Position numbers and translations under genes: made by a program. The notes beneath the pieces are model-generated. The model worked only from the letters and a program-made list of their open reading frames with translations, was not told the DNA's origin and ran no database searches. From Rhizophagus sp. LPA8_4_AMF (Eukaryota > Glomeromycota > Glomeromycetes > Glomerales > Glomeraceae), in contig JADRCO010000393.1 of assembly GCA_021464525.1 (NCBI GenBank), positions 1 through 34,836 of the forward strand: a stretch of 34,836 nt of DNA, given 5' to 3'. This document shows positions 10,641-21,462 of this stretch, in pieces. How positions within the stretch are numbered: position 1 is the stretch's first letter; the number at the start of each line of letters is the position of its first letter.

Positions 10641-10653
10641 TACTAGGAAGCAA
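10453..10653 (-). pseudogene. Coding remnant on the minus strand of block C, copy 1
   Basis: The minus strand reads KDIIKLADFGRL followed by a Cys-rich run, CRKCRKAC. The DFG phrase resembles the activation-loop start of a protein kinase, but nothing before or after it fits a kinase. The matching piece in copy 2 (about 27262-27400) reads KEIIKLVDFDRS and lacks about 45 bases, including the Cys-rich part. The downstream open stretch is low-complexity AT. I treat it as an old fragment of uncertain family. Confidence 0.3.
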
Positions 10654-10659
10654 ATTTTA

Positions 10660-11760
10660 CATGTATTTATTTATTCGTTCCTAGGAGATTTTGTAGTAAA
10701 AATTAGCTATTGATTACACTATAATAGATGGCTTTAAAAATTTGTGTAATTCAGAAAGATTCGCATTTTCCAAACTATGAGAAAAGTTTTAATTTATTTA
10801 TAATATCAATATTACCTTACAAGTGTAGTATTAATTCTGAAGCTTTTTACTCATTTTTTAAATTTTTTAAAATGAAAAAAAATAAAATCTCACTTATGCC
10901 ATGATAATACGAGTTTCACAAAGGTTTCATAAAAATGTCCCATCTTTCAAAAAATTGGGTCGATGCGACGATGCGTGATTGGCTCATTTATGCTCCGGAC
11001 TTTCTGAAACCGCTCCCTATAATATTAATACTTTGAACTAAAAAACTCTCCCGTGCAGATTAACATTAATCAAAGAATTTTCCGACCTTAAAAAAAATTA
11101 TTTTGATCTAACAAAATAATACAATGTAATCCGCAGCGCGTCGTTACCTTTACCAACAAAAACATGTTGAATGATCAGTATATATCATGGAAATCACACC
11201 GTTAATTAAGAATTTTTTTAGTTGATTAAATATCGTTACATGTATGTTTCATGAAATGATTTTTTTTTTATATAATGTTGCAATCATAATTTCAGATGAA
11301 TTTATCAATGACATTAGAAAATTTCACGCAGGAATTTTTTCAAGATCCGTGATTTAGCTATAAATGTTGAACAAAAAAGCGAATACTTTACTTGATTACC
11401 TTAATTATTATAATATAATAGATAGAATTTTTGGGCTTTGCTAGAATTATTTTATGATCAATAACGGACATGTTAAACATCACACTTATCGATATTTGAT
11501 TAATGAGAATTTTTTTCAATATTCTGCCCATAGTCCTATTACTCCTATACAATTATAATATTATTATCCGAAGCGGAGGGCGGCAGTTTATTTTCGAAAT
11601 CTGCGTAATGTCACAGTATGTTACATTGTTACAACGTTGTATTGTCGTATTGTAAAATTTTCTTCGGGTTTTTTTTATAACAGTCATATTCAAAGCATGT
11701 ACGAGCTTAGCTTTGTCTTAATAAAATATAAAAGTAAAATTAAACAAAACGGCCCTAGCA
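10660..11760. other. Gene-free A/T-rich spacer
   Basis: Contains homopolymer runs and short open frames without any family resemblance. No repeat structure I could support. Confidence 0.4.
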
Positions 11761-11941
11761 TCACCATGAAAAAAATGGTAGCCGGATTTGTTTCTGGGTT
11801 ACACATGATCTGTTCACCAGATGATTATTTTTCGGTAATTATATTTCGATCGCGAAACAATTACTGAAATTGAAATCTAGCTGATCTTAAATTCAGATGT
11901 TGAAATTAAAATTTGACGATCAATTAAATAAAATTGAAATT

Positions 11942-12092
11942 ATAATCATGTATTTTTCCTAAAAAAATTTCCTAACTTTTGGGAATTCTACACAATTCTA
12001 AATATAATCATGTATTTTTCCTAAGAAAAATTTCCTAATTCAGTAAAATTCCTAAAAGTTAGGAAATTTTTTTAGGAAAAATACATGATTAT
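11942..12092. repeat. 43-bp inverted repeat with a third partial copy
   Basis: The arm at 11942-11984 (ataatcatgtatttttcct...) and its reverse complement at 12050-12092 differ at one base. A third copy in the left-arm orientation covers 12004-12038. Transcribed, this would fold into a long hairpin. Confidence 0.85.
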
Positions 12093-12300
12093 ATTGAAAT
12101 TTCGATTTCAGATGTCTGAATTTTAATTTCAGTTAAAGGCATTGTATTTGAAATTAAAATTTATCTGAAATTAAAATCACTTTAGACATAGTTGATTGGT
12201 TAACTGTTGTGTATCCAAGCATTTAATTTGAAATTCAGAAAATTTCAATTTCAAAATTTAACTGTTAATCTTTCAGTTACGGTGCTGGCTGAAATTAGTG

Positions 12301-12658
12301 TAACTGAATTTCAAATTCAGGTGAAATTTTAATTTCAGTTATGATGTTGACTGAATTTAGCGTAACTAAATTTCAAATTTAGTTAAAATCTTAATTTCAG
12401 TCATGATGTTACTGAAATTAGCATAACTGAATTTCAAATTCAGTTAAAATTTTAATTTCAGTTACGGTGCTGATTGAAATTAGTGTAACTGAGTTTTAAA
12501 TTCAGTTAAAATTTTAATTTCAGTCATGGTGCTGACTGAAATTGTTAGCGTAACAATTTCAAATTCAGTTAAAATTTTAATTTTGTTACGGTGCTAACTG
12601 AATTTAGTGTAACTGAATTTCAAATTTAGTTAAAATTTAATTTCGTTATAATGTTAAG
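12301..12658. repeat. Minisatellite of about 61 bp, six units
   Basis: Units begin taactgaatttcaaattcag and start at 12301, 12363, 12424, 12486, 12551 and 12610, giving spacings of 62, 61, 62, 65 and 59. Each unit contains inverted words (ctgaattt...aaattcag). A degenerate half unit precedes it from about 12274. Confidence 0.85.
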
Positions 12659-13050
12659 AGTGCCTACTCTAATAATATTGAAAATTATGTTAAAAATATT
12701 TAAGAATTTTTTGAAATTATTTCTTTATAATAAGTTGTAAGTACTTTTTATATAGCTAAATAAAAATTATTTTGGTAGAAACATACTAATTATATATAAA
12801 TAATATTAATATATAATACAATAGATAATGATTTATAAAACATTATATAAAAAGATTATGATAAATAAAAAATTCTTTCTTCACGTCAGAAATCAGAACT
12901 GCAAAAATTCCAGGTTAATTTCATATGATCACATGATCTGATAATCGAATTTTATATTCAATTTCATTAATTTCATTTAATTGATCGGCAAATTTTAATT
13001 TCATATATCATATCTAAATTTAAAGATCAATTTTATCCGTGTCTTATCAT

Positions 13051-13179
13051 CATATCGGCGGATTTGTTTCATCACATGTCAGCCGAACATAGTAAATTAA
13101 TTAGTGAACTGGGTTTTCCCATTTCTATAATAAAATTGTTATAGCAAATGACATGTGATGAAACAAATCCGCCGATATG
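13051..13179. repeat. Perfect 31-bp inverted repeat
   Basis: The arm catatcggcggatttgtttc... at 13051-13081 has an exact reverse complement at 13149-13179, with a 67-base loop. Its word cggatttgtttc also occurs in both outer arms of the 2.1-kb unit. Confidence 0.9.
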
Positions 13180-13862
13180 TTCAATGTTTTTGTATCATTT
13201 TCACGGAATTTTACGGAAATTATGGAGAAATAATGGAAATATTCGGATAAAAATTTTTATAGGGATGTATCAATTGTATCATCGGCAAAATAAATGTTTA
13301 CAAAAAAACTTATTTTATGCATATTTAATTTTATTATTTATTATGATAAACTATTAAGGTACTGTATTTACTTTCTTTTGCTAATAGATTGCGTATTTTA
13401 TTTGTCAATATTATAATTATTGACTTTCTTTAAGTAAATTTTATTCTTAATTATTTTGATACTTTATAAATACCATTAAACATGCTACAATACTAAATAC
13501 ATTGTATCATGATTCAAGTTCTAATATCATCATTCATATTTTCCAATATAAATTTAAAATTTTTTAGCCATAGATAACAATTGGCTTATTACGTGATTCC
13601 TCTAATAATTCCTTAGCCTTTAGATGTAATAAAAAGAATAAATATTATTATTAATAAATAACGTATCCTTTACGTTGTTGTTGATATGACATGTTAACAA
13701 TTTTTTAGAAAAATATTTTGTAAAAAAGAAAGAAAAGGTGTGGCGTAAAGGATCGATCAGATCAATAAAAAGTTTATAATTACCGAAAATAATCATCCGG
13801 ATCATATGCACAGATCATGTGCAACCCAGAAACAAATCCGGCTACCATTTTTTTCATGGTGA

Positions 13863-14226
13863 CATTGTATCCCGTGTTGTACCTAATAATGTAAGTATTT
13901 AGATTACCCACCGTATAAATAATTGAATTGTGTAACATGGAACCCGTGATGTATCTGCGCCTGTTCTATTCCGTTGGCTGGTTAATGAAGTTAATCGGAT
14001 ATTTTTTTATTGAAATAATGCTAAGTTGCTAACGAAAGAAGTTAAATTTGTCTTATTTGTTTGGAATGAATCGTCAAAGTTATCCGTTAAAGTATAGTGG
14101 GCTTTCTTTTTTTTTATAAATCAGGAAATTTATTATAAATCAGGAACCTATTTTTTTTAAATATACCTTTTTTGGTTCTTATAGACTAAAATTTTTATAG
14201 ATCGAAATTTTTCCGCAATTTTATTT
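13863..14226. other. Gene-free spacer
   Basis: A/T-rich. Contains a short direct repeat, tttataaatcagga / attataaatcagga, near 14115-14146. No gene seen. Confidence 0.35.
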
Positions 14227-14440
14227 TTTCGGTTTTTTTTCAAACTGAATTTTTTTAATTGGTTTTCATTTTTTGGTTTTTTTTTCAAACCAAAAAAAAA
14301 TATTTTTATTTTCGGTTTTTTTTTAAACCAAAAAAGAGTTTGATTTTATTATTGTTTCGTTTTTTTTCAACCCCAAAAAAAAATTGATTTTATTTTTTTT
14401 ATATTTTCAACCTGAAAAAGAAATTGATTTTAATTGGTTT
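14227..14440. repeat. Degenerate tandem array of T-run/A-run hairpins
   Basis: Four to five irregular units of a T-rich half, a short turn and an A-rich half, such as ggtttttttttcaaacc. Each unit could form a small hairpin. Likely slippage-driven. Confidence 0.6.
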
Positions 14441-15440
14441 TTTCTAAATGATTTTTTAGAAAAATCACGGGTATTCACAAATTTTTGATAATCACATTTT
14501 TATAGGAATGCTAGCTGCACTAAATTGAAAACAGCGATAAACAACAAAAAAAACCAACTAAAAAAGCAAAAAAATACAAATATAATGAAATTAAAGAGCA
14601 ATACATTTAATTGATACTTTTTATTTATTTAGTAAAAAATAATTACATAATAATTTTGAATTTTTTAAAATTTAAAAATTACATAATCATAAAGATGTTA
14701 AAGTAACCCCGGTTAATTATAGCATTTCTATTTTTTTTTTTATTTTTTTAAAAATATTTTATTTTTTCGGTTTCTTTAAGCTGAAATTTTTTTTTTATTG
14801 TTCATTTTTTTATTTACTTATTAATTATTAATAATAATTAACCTAAAAAACTTATTGCTGTTGTTAGTTTTTGTTATTCGTTTTTTATTGTATTTATTTA
14901 TTCATATTACCACTGAATGTATCTAATTTACCTAAATATAGAAACTTATTAATCCTGTTGTAACGCAACAGGTTACAGCTAATTCCTTCTAATCATATAT
15001 TAAAAAATGTTATTACATTACTAATTATATGCACATAACTAATTCCAAAGATGGAACAACCTGCATAGATTTTTGATTAAACAAAAGAGCGTGGCACTAG
15101 CGTGGCCTGGTGGTTTTTAAGGAGAAAAGAAATAATAAAACGGATCTGAAGATAATATGCTGTAAGTGTTACAATGTTGTGTTGTTATATTTGTAATAAC
15201 TCTAAGCGGGGAGGAATTCACAAGATCATGTCTGTTCATGCGCACGATCAATGATCCTTCATATACACGGACATAAAATGCTTAATGATATTTGGTTAAA
15301 TAAGTAGGCCTGGGTTTCAAAGTACCATTTATGGTAAGGTGATATATGAAAAAAAATCATGAAGACATCTACCGGCAACTGTATTATGTTTAATTTCTTA
15401 CTCGTGTATTTTGCTTTAAATTAGGTGATTAAAATTTGAA
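14441..15440. other. Gene-free A/T-rich spacer
   Basis: Homopolymer-rich first half, then more mixed sequence from 15060. No coding or repeat signal that I can support. Confidence 0.4.
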
Positions 15441-15586
15441 AATTACTAAAGCTCACCAGTGGTGATTGTCACCATACCAGCATTATGATGTATTTTTGGC
15501 CAGAATTAAAAACCAATAAACCACTGGCCGGCATTACATCATAAATCCACCACTGGTGACCGTCACCACTGGTGATATTTAGCAAT
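15441..15586. mobile_element. Palindromic MITE-like element, 146 bp
   Basis: The two halves are imperfect reverse complements over about 60 bases. The left starts attactaaagctcaccagtgg and the right ends in ccactggtgatatttagcaat. The centre folds again through tggccag/ctggcc. The word accagtggtg or its complement recurs several times. No clear target duplication. Confidence 0.65.
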
Positions 15587-16292
15587 ACCCATTAAATTTA
15601 GTAAAAAAAATTATTTTTTATTTGTTTATTATGTTTGTTTAAAATTTGCGAAAATCATGAATAGAAAATTTTAATATTCGTTATCAATTATACTAAAAAT
15701 GTAACATTAGAAATATACTAGAATAAATTAAAATCATGTTCGCTTCGGACCTTCTAACGGTTCTCGTCAATAGTATTATGTATTTCAGATATTGCATTAT
15801 TTATGGAGGTAAGTGATTGGATGAAAAAAGCCACGATAGAGACTTTTCAGCCAATCGTTTATTTTTTATTCATAATAAAAATAATTTTTTTCATTTTTAT
15901 AAAATAAAATACGATAACTGTTCGGATCCAACAGATTTTTACAAAGGGAATCAAGCGCAGAGGAATCATTCGAAGACAGTTTATCAAAATTATCAATTGA
16001 AATCCACATGGGGAAAGTGAAAAACGTCTGGAAATGTTTGGACAATCAATGAGGATGAATTCCTAAAATGTATATCGAAATTAATTTAAAATAATTACTG
16101 TCCTATTTATTATTCAAAAGTTCAAAAAGAGATAAAAGGACGGAACTTTTCATTTATTGTTTTTGGAAATTTATTATCATTATTTAGAAATAATAAATAA
16201 ACATAATCGTAATAAAATTTTGGCAAAAATAAAATCAATATGTTTGGCAAAAATCAGCAAACTACCCGTCTGCTTATCGCGCAATAATTAAT
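15587..16292. other. Spacer with one unconvincing open frame
   Basis: An ATG-initiated 67-codon frame occurs at 15817-16020. Its residues match no family I know and codon use is unremarkable, so I do not call it a gene. The rest is A/T-rich. Confidence 0.35.
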
Positions 16293-16447
16293 AGTTACTC
16301 GGCACAAAGTGCCGAGTAACTGTTGTATTTGCAATAAGCAATTTGATTGGTGGAATTTGCTGAGCCACGCTCAGCAAATTGCAAATACATACAGTATAAG
16401 GCACGATAGTGCCGCAGTTACGACGTCACGTTGTGCCGGTAACTGTT
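16293..16447. mobile_element. Composite palindromic element of about 155 bp
   Basis: It opens with a perfect 13-bp stem and 3-base loop (agttactcggcac-aaa-gtgccgagtaact, 16293-16321). It then has gtatttgcaa (16325) pairing with ttgcaaatac (about 16379-16388) around a perfect 12-bp stem (16354-16380). It closes with a diverged version of the first palindrome ending gtgccggtaact. The two outer ends form matching terminal repeats. It is clearly richer in G+C than the surroundings. Confidence 0.65.
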
Positions 16448-18124
16448 TTATCAATAGGTATTTTTTAATACTATACTAACATAAATCAGCAATTAGTAAA
16501 TGTCTGATAAGATTTACAACATATATGTATTCCGAAGGAAAAGAATTTTGGATTTTATTAAACAACGAAAAGAAAACAAATTCTTTTAAACAATGAAAAT
16601 TGACAGTGATTCACTAAAAAAAAAAGTGATGCGGCTAAATTTTTTTTTTAATGAATAATACTACATATCTGCGGCTTTTGTGGCGTTTTATAAATAATTT
16701 CTATTTTGGGAAATTATTTTTTATTGCATGCAAACCCCTTTATTCGAAATTCCAAAAATGTCATTATAAAAAATAAGAAAAAATCTTTCTTTGTTCAGAA
16801 TACAAAGTCGCATGAAATCAAAAAAAAAAAAAATAATCAAATTACGCCTTCGTGCAGTAATATAATAACTTCTATCGGAAGTATACATGATACACTTTCA
16901 TGATGCAATTTTGATGTAATGTTTGATTCTTTTAAACTCCTTGTTTCAGAATTATATTGATTTTTCTTATTTCGTTTTTTCATTATAAAGACATTTTTCA
17001 ATAGAATATATTTTCTTTTTTATTGTATCCTTTTGATACACTTTATTAATTTAATAATAAGACCGAAAAGAGAACAAGTATTGCAAAATTTGGCGTTCAG
17101 AATTAAACGAATGAAATAAAAGAAATCATTTTAGAACTGTTTCAAATTATTATTTAAGGTTCATTTATTTTAAATTTGATAATAAAAAAAAAAAATATTT
17201 AGTTTTCATTCGTCTATAAATCCAAAATGATCAACGTAAAACTTTAAAAAAATTCGGGGAACTTTTTTTTACGGAGTATTATATTTTTCTTTGTTTGTAA
17301 TTCATTTTTGGTTCGTCTAAAAATATCCTTTGTCAAGGTAATTGATGAACACTTTACTCATGTAATTTAATAATTGATTATTATTAAAAAAGAATTGGTA
17401 AAAAATTTTTTAACCGACTCGTGCAGATCTTGCTAAAACATATTCATTTTGTCATTACAAATATTATATTATTATATTAATTATCTCGAAAAAAAAAAAA
17501 TAATTTTGAATGTTACTACGGTAGTCAACATATGACCGTAATTTTTAAAAATAAATTTATTTAAAAAAGTCTTTAAAATATATAATACAGTATAAAAAAT
17601 AATCCATACATTCTCAATTCATAACTATAAAGTATTAGACACCTTCTTTAGCAGAAAATGTTTATTCGATTAATTCATAAATGTAATTTTATAGCTCTTC
17701 ATGAAATATTGTTTAATGTATGGTTAAAGAATATAGATAAAGAAAAGTGATAAAAAAAAAATATTAATTAATGTTATATAAAGGGAAAATACATAATAAT
17801 GCCACAAAGAATATAATTAAAAGTTAAATGACTTCGTAGCACGCTATCAATTTTTTTAACAAAAATGAACTTTACTAATTAACATGTTTCTTGATTATCG
17901 CAAGCGACAATTACGCGCTATCCCAAATTTTTTTATTTTCTTTGATCAGTTTTAGTTTAGCACGTGATCATGTCAATGCATGACGAAAAAAACATAACTT
18001 AATTTCGGACGTTTCAATATAACTTTAAAATTTCAACATTTCCATAATTCAAAGAAAGCAAGCATTCTAAATAAACGAGAATCCAACCCTATTTTAAATT
18101 GAAACTCATAATTAAGTACAATAA
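16448..18124. other. Gene-free A/T-rich spacer
   Basis: Long A and T runs. An open frame at 16706-16903 is Lys/Asn-rich low complexity and not supported as a gene. Confidence 0.4.
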
Positions 18125-18215
18125 GTTCTTTATACATACTGTATATGTGTATATGCAGTTAAAAGAGATCTACGAAAATCCGTTCTTTATACATAAATTA
18201 AGTTAAAAGAGATCT
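18125..18215. repeat. Short tandem duplication, spacing 44-57 bp
   Basis: gttctttatacata at 18125 and 18182, and agttaaaagagatct at 18157 and 18201, occur in the same order. This indicates a local duplication followed by indels. Confidence 0.7.
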
Positions 18216-19540
18216 CAAGAATTTTTTTGATTGTCAATAATTACGGTAATGACTCGATCAAATTAAAGGCGTTCTCAAGCATCTTAATTGATAGACTGTT
18301 GAAGAACGGCCTAATTGGCAAAAAAAAATTAAAATCATTAATGTTTCAAAAACGATATAATTTAGCCTTGCCATGATATATTAAAATGGCCAAAGTGAAT
18401 GATTGCACTTACGTTACTTTGAAGAATTCTTCTATTTTGCAGATTTTTGTATCTTTATCGAATGTGTCATACGAGAGAGCGAAAACCAATGTAAAACATT
18501 CATTAAATAGATAAATACTGAATCAGATTGACGTCCAAAGCACGCATATATAGAGTAAAAAGAAAAAATTTGTTGTTTTTCTGTGAAGTGAAAACCACTA
18601 AAATTTATTTATTTATTTATTTATTTATTGTAATATTAATAATTTCATATTTTAAATAATCTAATTAACGAAAGAAAATTTTATAATTCATATAAGCGAC
18701 ACTAACGTTTATTGGCTCATAGTACTAGGACAGGTTCTGGCCGGTCCCTTTTTTTAGCAAAATTATTTTTTTATCTTTTATTAAAAAATTTAATTTATTT
18801 ATAACAATAATAAAATCAATTTATTTTTATTATGATAATAAAAATAGATTGTTATATTAAAAAACATAGTCAATTTTGACGGTGATTAGATAATCCGTCA
18901 TGTTAACATATTTTTTTATTAATAAAAGCTATTTTTTATTTTTATCAATAGAAGAACGTTTTTATATAATTTTAATAAGAAAATGTCTTAATAATTTATT
19001 ATTATTTAACAGTTAATATAACAATATTATTTCTGTTATAAATCTTTTTTTTTTTTATTTTATTAATAAAAAATGTCGTTAAATTATAACAAACAAAGCG
19101 TATCTTCTTATTTTTTATTGATACTTTTTTTTTATTTATTAAAATTAACCGAGTTTCTTTTCTTTTCTTTTTTCTTTTTATTTATTTAAGATACTAAAAG
19201 CATTTTTTTTAAAAAAAATATATATACAGATTGCGGACCAATTCTGATGACTGATGACTAGGAGTGTATTCTTAATATAAGAAAAATTTGAATTATGATG
19301 TGATAAATCTAAATTATTCGTTTGATGTGAAATTATGTAAATAAATAAAACCATCGTCCCTGTTCCGGACTTACAGCGGTTTCCATATCCTAGTAATAGT
19401 CAAATTACTCAAATAGCACCATTTTTTAGTCATTACTCATTATTAAATTGAAAAAATAAAAAAAAAAAAAGATCGAAAAACCAGAAGATCGGTCATGTGA
19501 CTAAATCACTTCTTTTTAATTGGTTAAATTTATAACACAG
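18216..19540. other. Gene-free A/T-rich spacer with (TTTA)n
   Basis: Contains the simple repeat (attt)n at 18603-18629 and many T/A runs. I see no coding sequence. Confidence 0.45.
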
Positions 19541-19610
19541 TTAATCAACCGTGGTTTAATCAACCTTGTTGTTAATCAACAGTGGTTGATCAACCGGTGG
19601 TTAATCAACC
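19541..19610. repeat. Short tandem repeat with core ttaatcaacc
   Basis: Five copies of ttaatcaacc or close variants, spaced 14-16 bases and separated by gtggt-like words, about 500 bases upstream of the MACPF-like gene. Regular spacing could suit clustered protein binding, but simple slippage is as likely. Confidence 0.6.
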
Positions 19611-20106
19611 AAATTTTTATATTAATCAGTATATAAATTAAATATTATACTAGTGTAACATGATTTTAATAAAAAAAAAGTTTAAATACACACTAATTTT
19701 CCTTCGAATTTTTGAAATAATTTCTTGACATAGAAAATAGAAAATAGCAAGAATCTTTAATCTCAACAAAGAAAGTTTTTTTTTTCCTTTAAAATTTCGA
19801 AACGCGATCTGATTCTTTTTTTTTCAAAAGTTATTTTAATTATTTTTTAATTAATTATTTTTTATAATTAATTAATTATTCATTTATTTATTTTTCTTTT
19901 TGTTTCTCATTCGTTTTCCACCAAATTTATTCGATCGCGGACCAACTCACTTTAACCTTCTGGGTTGGTAAAAATTATCGGTGCATTTTAATAAAATAAT
20001 AATAATTAACAGATATTCTTGTTACACACGACACATAAACATATTATCACGTGTTATTAGTAACAACAAAAAACGAACTATATAGCTTTTGAGATATTAA
20101 TATAAT
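19611..20106. promoter_or_regulatory. Upstream region of the MACPF-like gene
   Basis: A/T-rich. A ctatatag word at 20078-20085 lies about 22 bases before the start codon and could be a TATA-like element. A cacgtg palindrome lies at 20049-20054. Neither is proven functional. Confidence 0.35.
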
Positions 20107-21462
20107 ATGGACTCCACCAATGTACAAGATGACATTATCATAACAGTTCAAATGCTGTCAAAACTTGTATTTGTCAAGTTAAATCTTAAAACCAGCTTAT
20201 CAGAAATTCGTAAGAAGCTTGAAAAAAATAGTGAAGTCAAAATGGACGATACATTTTCATTTGTGAACAATAATAGTGCCGTAATAGCAAGAGAAGATGA
20301 AGAAAAGATATTTTTAGAAAATATTACAGATATAAAAAGTAATGATATGTTTTTATATTTAAAATCAGAACCTAATTGGAGATTTTTTAAAGATAAGCTT
20401 AAACTGGATTATGGACGTAATTTAAAAACTTTAGAAAGAGCCAATAGTAGAGCATTCACGATAGTGGATTGTGAAATGGATGAAATCGTTGATGGATATG
20501 AAAAAAGTCAAATTCAAATTAATTCAGACGAGGATAAGCTTATAAAAAATGATCGTCTTTTATTTGCAGATATTGATGTATCAAATTTTGCAAAATTAGG
20601 AGTATCGATTGGAAATTCAAACACCAAAAATTCTAATGTTGCTGCTAGTTTAAATTATAATATTATTGAATACAAAAAATGGTCTTTAAGACTTAAATTA
20701 GAACCAACTAAAGAGTTTATTGAAGCAATAAAGGATGTTATAGATTCTAAAGATCCCAGAAAATTTAAAGATATCATAAATGATTTTGGTCAATTTATTC
20801 CAAAAGAAATTATTTTGGGTGGAAAAGCTTGTTTTATTGCAAATGAAAATTCTGAAAAAAATTCTGAAGAGAATGCTGGTGAATATTCTGCAAATATAGG
20901 TGCTCAGGTATTAAATTTGGGATTTGGAAAAAAATCTTCAAGACCTTTAAATACAAGCAATTCTTCTAAATATCAAAGTTTTAAATTATTTGGAGGAAAA
21001 CAATTTAGTTCTAGCAACTTTGATGAACCAGTTTGGGTTGAATCTTTAAATAATTTTAAATGTTGGAGTTGTATAAAATTTAAAGATCCAGTTAATGTTT
21101 TTCAAATTTTACCTGAAGATCTACGTAAACAAATTCTATTATTAGTTGGAAAAAAAACTCTTTATATAAATACTGAATATTATAATTTGGGATTTGGGTT
21201 TTCAATTTTTTGCCATCGTCCTAGAATTCATACTTTTAAATTAAACATTCCAAAAAATATTTTAGAAATTCTTCAACATAAAGATAGTGAATGTAGTGGC
21301 TCTGCAACAGTTATTGGTGAAAGAAAAGTTAACTGTCAAGTTATTTGCAATGAAGATCCAAGACTTGAAATTCATTGTGTTAAAAAAAAATTTAGAAAGC
21401 GTGAATTTATGATTAAGTGGAAGATCATTGGTTATGACATAAATTTTGATTTTAATCATTAA
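20107..21462 (+). CDS. MACPF-like protein with ubiquitin-fold-like N-terminus
   Basis: Intact 451-residue frame without introns. Residues about 8-85 alternate short hydrophobic strands with a helix (SLSEIRKKLEK, 30-40) and look like a small beta-grasp domain. Residues 203-245 contain a helix rich in acidic and basic residues, then DFGQFIPKEIILGGK (226-240), which resembles the divergent MACPF signature (aromatic-Gly-x-x-aromatic followed by a Gly pair). The C-terminal third has W310, W320 and an LPEDLRKQI helix (335-343). I know similar layouts from large Rhizophagus families. MACPF proteins can form membrane pores, but no signal peptide or clear membrane segment is visible, so secretion or pore formation is not supported here. 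No gene neighbours are close. The ATG at 20107 is the first in frame. Family call moderate. Confidence 0.75.
   Translation: MDSTNVQDDIIITVQMLSKLVFVKLNLKTSLSEIRKKLEKNSEVKMDDTFSFVNNNSAVIAREDEEKIFLENITDIKSNDMFLYLKSEPNWRFFKDKLKLDYGRNLKTLERANSRAFTIVDCEMDEIVDGYEKSQIQINSDEDKLIKNDRLLFADIDVSNFAKLGVSIGNSNTKNSNVAASLNYNIIEYKKWSLRLKLEPTKEFIEAIKDVIDSKDPRKFKDIINDFGQFIPKEIILGGKACFIANENSEKNSEENAGEYSANIGAQVLNLGFGKKSSRPLNTSNSSKYQSFKLFGGKQFSSSNFDEPVWVESLNNFKCWSCIKFKDPVNVFQILPEDLRKQILLLVGKKTLYINTEYYNLGFGFSIFCHRPRIHTFKLNIPKNILEILQHKDSECSGSATVIGERKVNCQVICNEDPRLEIHCVKKKFRKREFMIKWKIIGYDINFDFNH

Larger units (their letters stand above)
11761..13862. mobile_element. 2.1-kb unit bounded by long inverted repeats
   Basis: The left arm (11761-11843) and the right arm (13775-13862) are reverse complements. 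Their outer 53 bases differ at one position, and the inner part has a few gaps, ending at a shared ggtaattata. The unit starts tcaccatgaaaaaaatggta and ends with its complement. Inside are a second inverted repeat (11942-12092), a minisatellite (12301-12658) and a perfect hairpin (13051-13179). No transposase or other gene is readable. No target duplication is evident, so it may be a foldback element or two inverted copies of a shorter repeat. Confidence 0.6.

Noticed and set aside
10315..10653. 112-codon minus-strand frame as an intact kinase gene
   Set aside because: Only the LADFG phrase resembles a kinase. The rest is Cys-rich or AT low complexity and the second copy is broken, so I list only a remnant.
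11637..11867. 76-codon open frame
   Set aside because: It runs through the left arm of the inverted-repeat unit, so the open reading is better explained by repeat sequence. No protein family is visible.
12301..12658. Regular repeats that might suggest a CRISPR array
   Set aside because: Units are directly adjacent and diverged without unique spacers, and the DNA is eukaryotic. It is a minisatellite.
13148..13357. 69-codon open frame
   Set aside because: It starts in the right arm of the perfect hairpin and continues into A/T-rich sequence; its composition is typical of chance AT frames.
15817..16020. 67-codon open frame with fairly mixed composition
   Set aside because: No recognisable motif, no copy elsewhere in the window and no supporting neighbours. 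It might be an exon, but I cannot support it.
18716..19390. Possible transposon ends ggacaggttctggccggtccc and gtccctgttccggac
   Set aside because: The two do not align as inverted repeats beyond a few bases and no target duplication is present.
19228..19950. Two direct copies of a gcggaccaa word (19235 and 19937)
   Set aside because: The shared stretch is too short to define a repeat or LTR.
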